Of a DNA stretch of 7,402 nt, positions 6,282-7,402 are shown piece after piece. Where the stretch lies: assembly GCA_003509845.1 (NCBI GenBank), contig DOMR01000282.1, positions 1 through 7,402 on the forward strand. Direction: 5' to 3'. Origin of the DNA: Chitinophagaceae bacterium. Its GTDB lineage: Bacteria > Bacteroidota > Bacteroidia > Chitinophagales > Chitinophagaceae. The position numbers and the translations under genes are program-made. The notes below the pieces were generated by a model. The model had not been told where the DNA came from and ran no database searches. It worked only from the letters and a program-made list of their open reading frames with translations. Each line of letters opens with the position of its first letter. Position 1 is the first letter of the stretch.

Positions 6282-7402
6282 ATGCAAAGAGATACCCTGG
6301 TTTTTGACATCATCAATCAAGAATTACAACGCCAAAGAAGAGGCATAGAATTAATCGCATCTGAAAACTTTACCAGCTTACAAGTTATGCAAGCGATGGG
6401 TGGTGTGATGACCAATAAATATGCCGAAGGATATCCTGGTCGTCGTTATTATGGCGGTTGTGAAATTGTAGATAAAACAGAGACTTTAGCCATAGATCGT
6501 TTAAAGGAAATATTTGGTCTTGAATACGCGAATGTTCAACCACATAGCGGTGCACAAGCAAACGCTGCTTTAATGTTAGCCATTTTACAACCAGGTGATG
6601 CTATTTTAGGTTTGGACCTAAGCATGGGTGGTCACTTAACACACGGAAGTAGTGTTAACTTTTCAGGTAAAACATACACGCCACATTTTTATGGAGTGGT
6701 AAAAGAAACTGGATTGATTGACTATGATATGTTAGAAAGTCAAGCAAGAACACATAAACCTAAATTAATTATTTGTGGTGCAAGTGCATACAGTCGTGAT
6801 ATTGACTATGCAAGAATCAGAAAAGTAGCAGACGAAGTGGGTGCATTTGTGTTAGCCGATATTGCACACCCAGCTGGATTAATAGCTAAAGGATTATTAA
6901 GTTCTCCATTTAATCATTGTCATTTTGTAACCTCCACTACCCATAAAACATTACGTGGACCTCGTGGGGGTGTGATTATGATGGCGAAAGATGGTGAAAA
7001 TACTTTAGGCTTAAAAGACGTTAAAGGCAATTTAAGATTGTGGTCAAACGTGATTGACATGGCAGTATTCCCAGGCACACAAGGTGGACCATTGGAGCAT
7101 GTTATTGCTGCGAAAGCTATTGCCTTTGGTGAAATTTTATCTGACGATTTCACAGTTTACGCGAAGCAAGTACAAAAAAATGCACAAGCGATGGCTGCTG
7201 CATTTGTTGCGAAAGGATATGAAATTATCAGTGGTGGTACGGATAACCATTTAATGTTAATTGACTTACGTAATAAAAATATTAGTGGTAAAAAAGCAGA
7301 ACAAGTTTTAGGACATGCCGATATTACTGCGAATAAAAATATGGTGCCTTACGATGACAAATCTGCATTTGTAACATCAGGTATCCGTTTTGGTGTTGCT
7401 GC
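6282..7402 (+). CDS. glyA: Serine hydroxymethyltransferase (3'-truncated by window end)
   Basis: 373 complete codons are visible, of about 420 expected; the frame is open to the right edge. It interconverts serine and glycine with tetrahydrofolate/5,10-methylene-THF, a PLP-dependent cytosolic enzyme and the main one-carbon source for purine, thymidylate and methionine synthesis. Seen: N-terminal ELIASENF (23-30), TNKYAEGYPGRRYYGG (44-59) for substrate and dimer contacts, QPHSGAQAN, GGHLTHGS, ICGASAYSRD, LADIAHPAGLIAKG, the PLP loop STTHKTLRGPRGG with Schiff-base Lys222, FPGTQGGPLEHVIAAKA, GGTDNHLMLIDL, and NKNMVPYDDKSAFVTSGIRFG near the edge. ATG 6282 gives MQRDTLVFDII, the common Bacteroidota N-terminus, and is preceded by a matching promoter. 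It diverges from the nucleotidyltransferase gene. All visible catalytic residues are intact, so it should be active. Confidence 0.98.
   Translation, partial: MQRDTLVFDIINQELQRQRRGIELIASENFTSLQVMQAMGGVMTNKYAEGYPGRRYYGGCEIVDKTETLAIDRLKEIFGLEYANVQPHSGAQANAALMLAILQPGDAILGLDLSMGGHLTHGSSVNFSGKTYTPHFYGVVKETGLIDYDMLESQARTHKPKLIICGASAYSRDIDYARIRKVADEVGAFVLADIAHPAGLIAKGLLSSPFNHCHFVTSTTHKTLRGPRGGVIMMAKDGENTLGLKDVKGNLRLWSNVIDMAVFPGTQGGPLEHVIAAKAIAFGEILSDDFTVYAKQVQKNAQAMAAAFVAKGYEIISGGTDNHLMLIDLRNKNISGKKAEQVLGHADITANKNMVPYDDKSAFVTSGIRFGVA

Noticed and set aside
1..7402. A novel multi-gene system (defence, mobile or biosynthetic)
   Set aside because: The genes are unrelated housekeeping or envelope functions with even base use. 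No integrase, transposase, repeat array, target duplication or toxin-like pair was seen.

Overview
The window is an ordinary-looking, AT-rich stretch of chromosome from a member of the Bacteroidota, most probably the Chitinophagales/Chitinophagaceae (inferred from protein sequence style, not from a search). Three things support the phylum. Two promoters match the Bacteroidota primary sigma consensus (TTTG, 19 nt, TAnnTTTG). Purine-rich Shine-Dalgarno sites are essentially absent. A DUF4105/Lnb-type membrane protein and a Bacteroidota-style long nucleotidyltransferase are both present.

Layout from left to right: the last 103 codons of an OmpA-family peptidoglycan-binding protein (2-313, +); dprA, the DNA-processing/natural-transformation protein (362-1471, +); guaB, IMP dehydrogenase (1525-3009, +), with its own promoter directly abutting the start codon; a secreted/membrane DUF4105 protein of unknown function (3078-4253, +); a YdfG-like short-chain dehydrogenase (4272-5030, +). 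Convergent to this is a sugar-phosphate nucleotidyltransferase with a C-terminal left-handed beta-helix (5097-6089, -). Diverging from the nucleotidyltransferase, across 192 bp of intergenic DNA, is glyA, serine hydroxymethyltransferase (from 6282, +), cut by the window end. Coding density is high and no intergenic gap exceeds 200 bp.

Functionally these are mostly housekeeping genes: guaB commits IMP to guanine nucleotides, and glyA supplies glycine and one-carbon units, including for purine synthesis. The OmpA-like protein and possibly the DUF4105 protein belong to the envelope, and the nucleotidyltransferase makes an activated sugar for surface glycans. The genes do not form one obvious pathway. 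DUF4105 and the SDR are close enough (18 bp) to be co-transcribed, possibly by readthrough from guaB.

I found no mobile element, CRISPR array, RNA gene, phage or defence system, and nothing that amounts to a new multi-gene system. The items most worth a second look are small: a guaB promoter placed so that the transcript would be leaderless, a 16-bp inverted repeat in the nucleotidyltransferase/glyA divergent region, a hairpin that buries the dprA start codon, and a His/Cys pair in the DUF4105 protein suggestive of a permuted papain-like fold.
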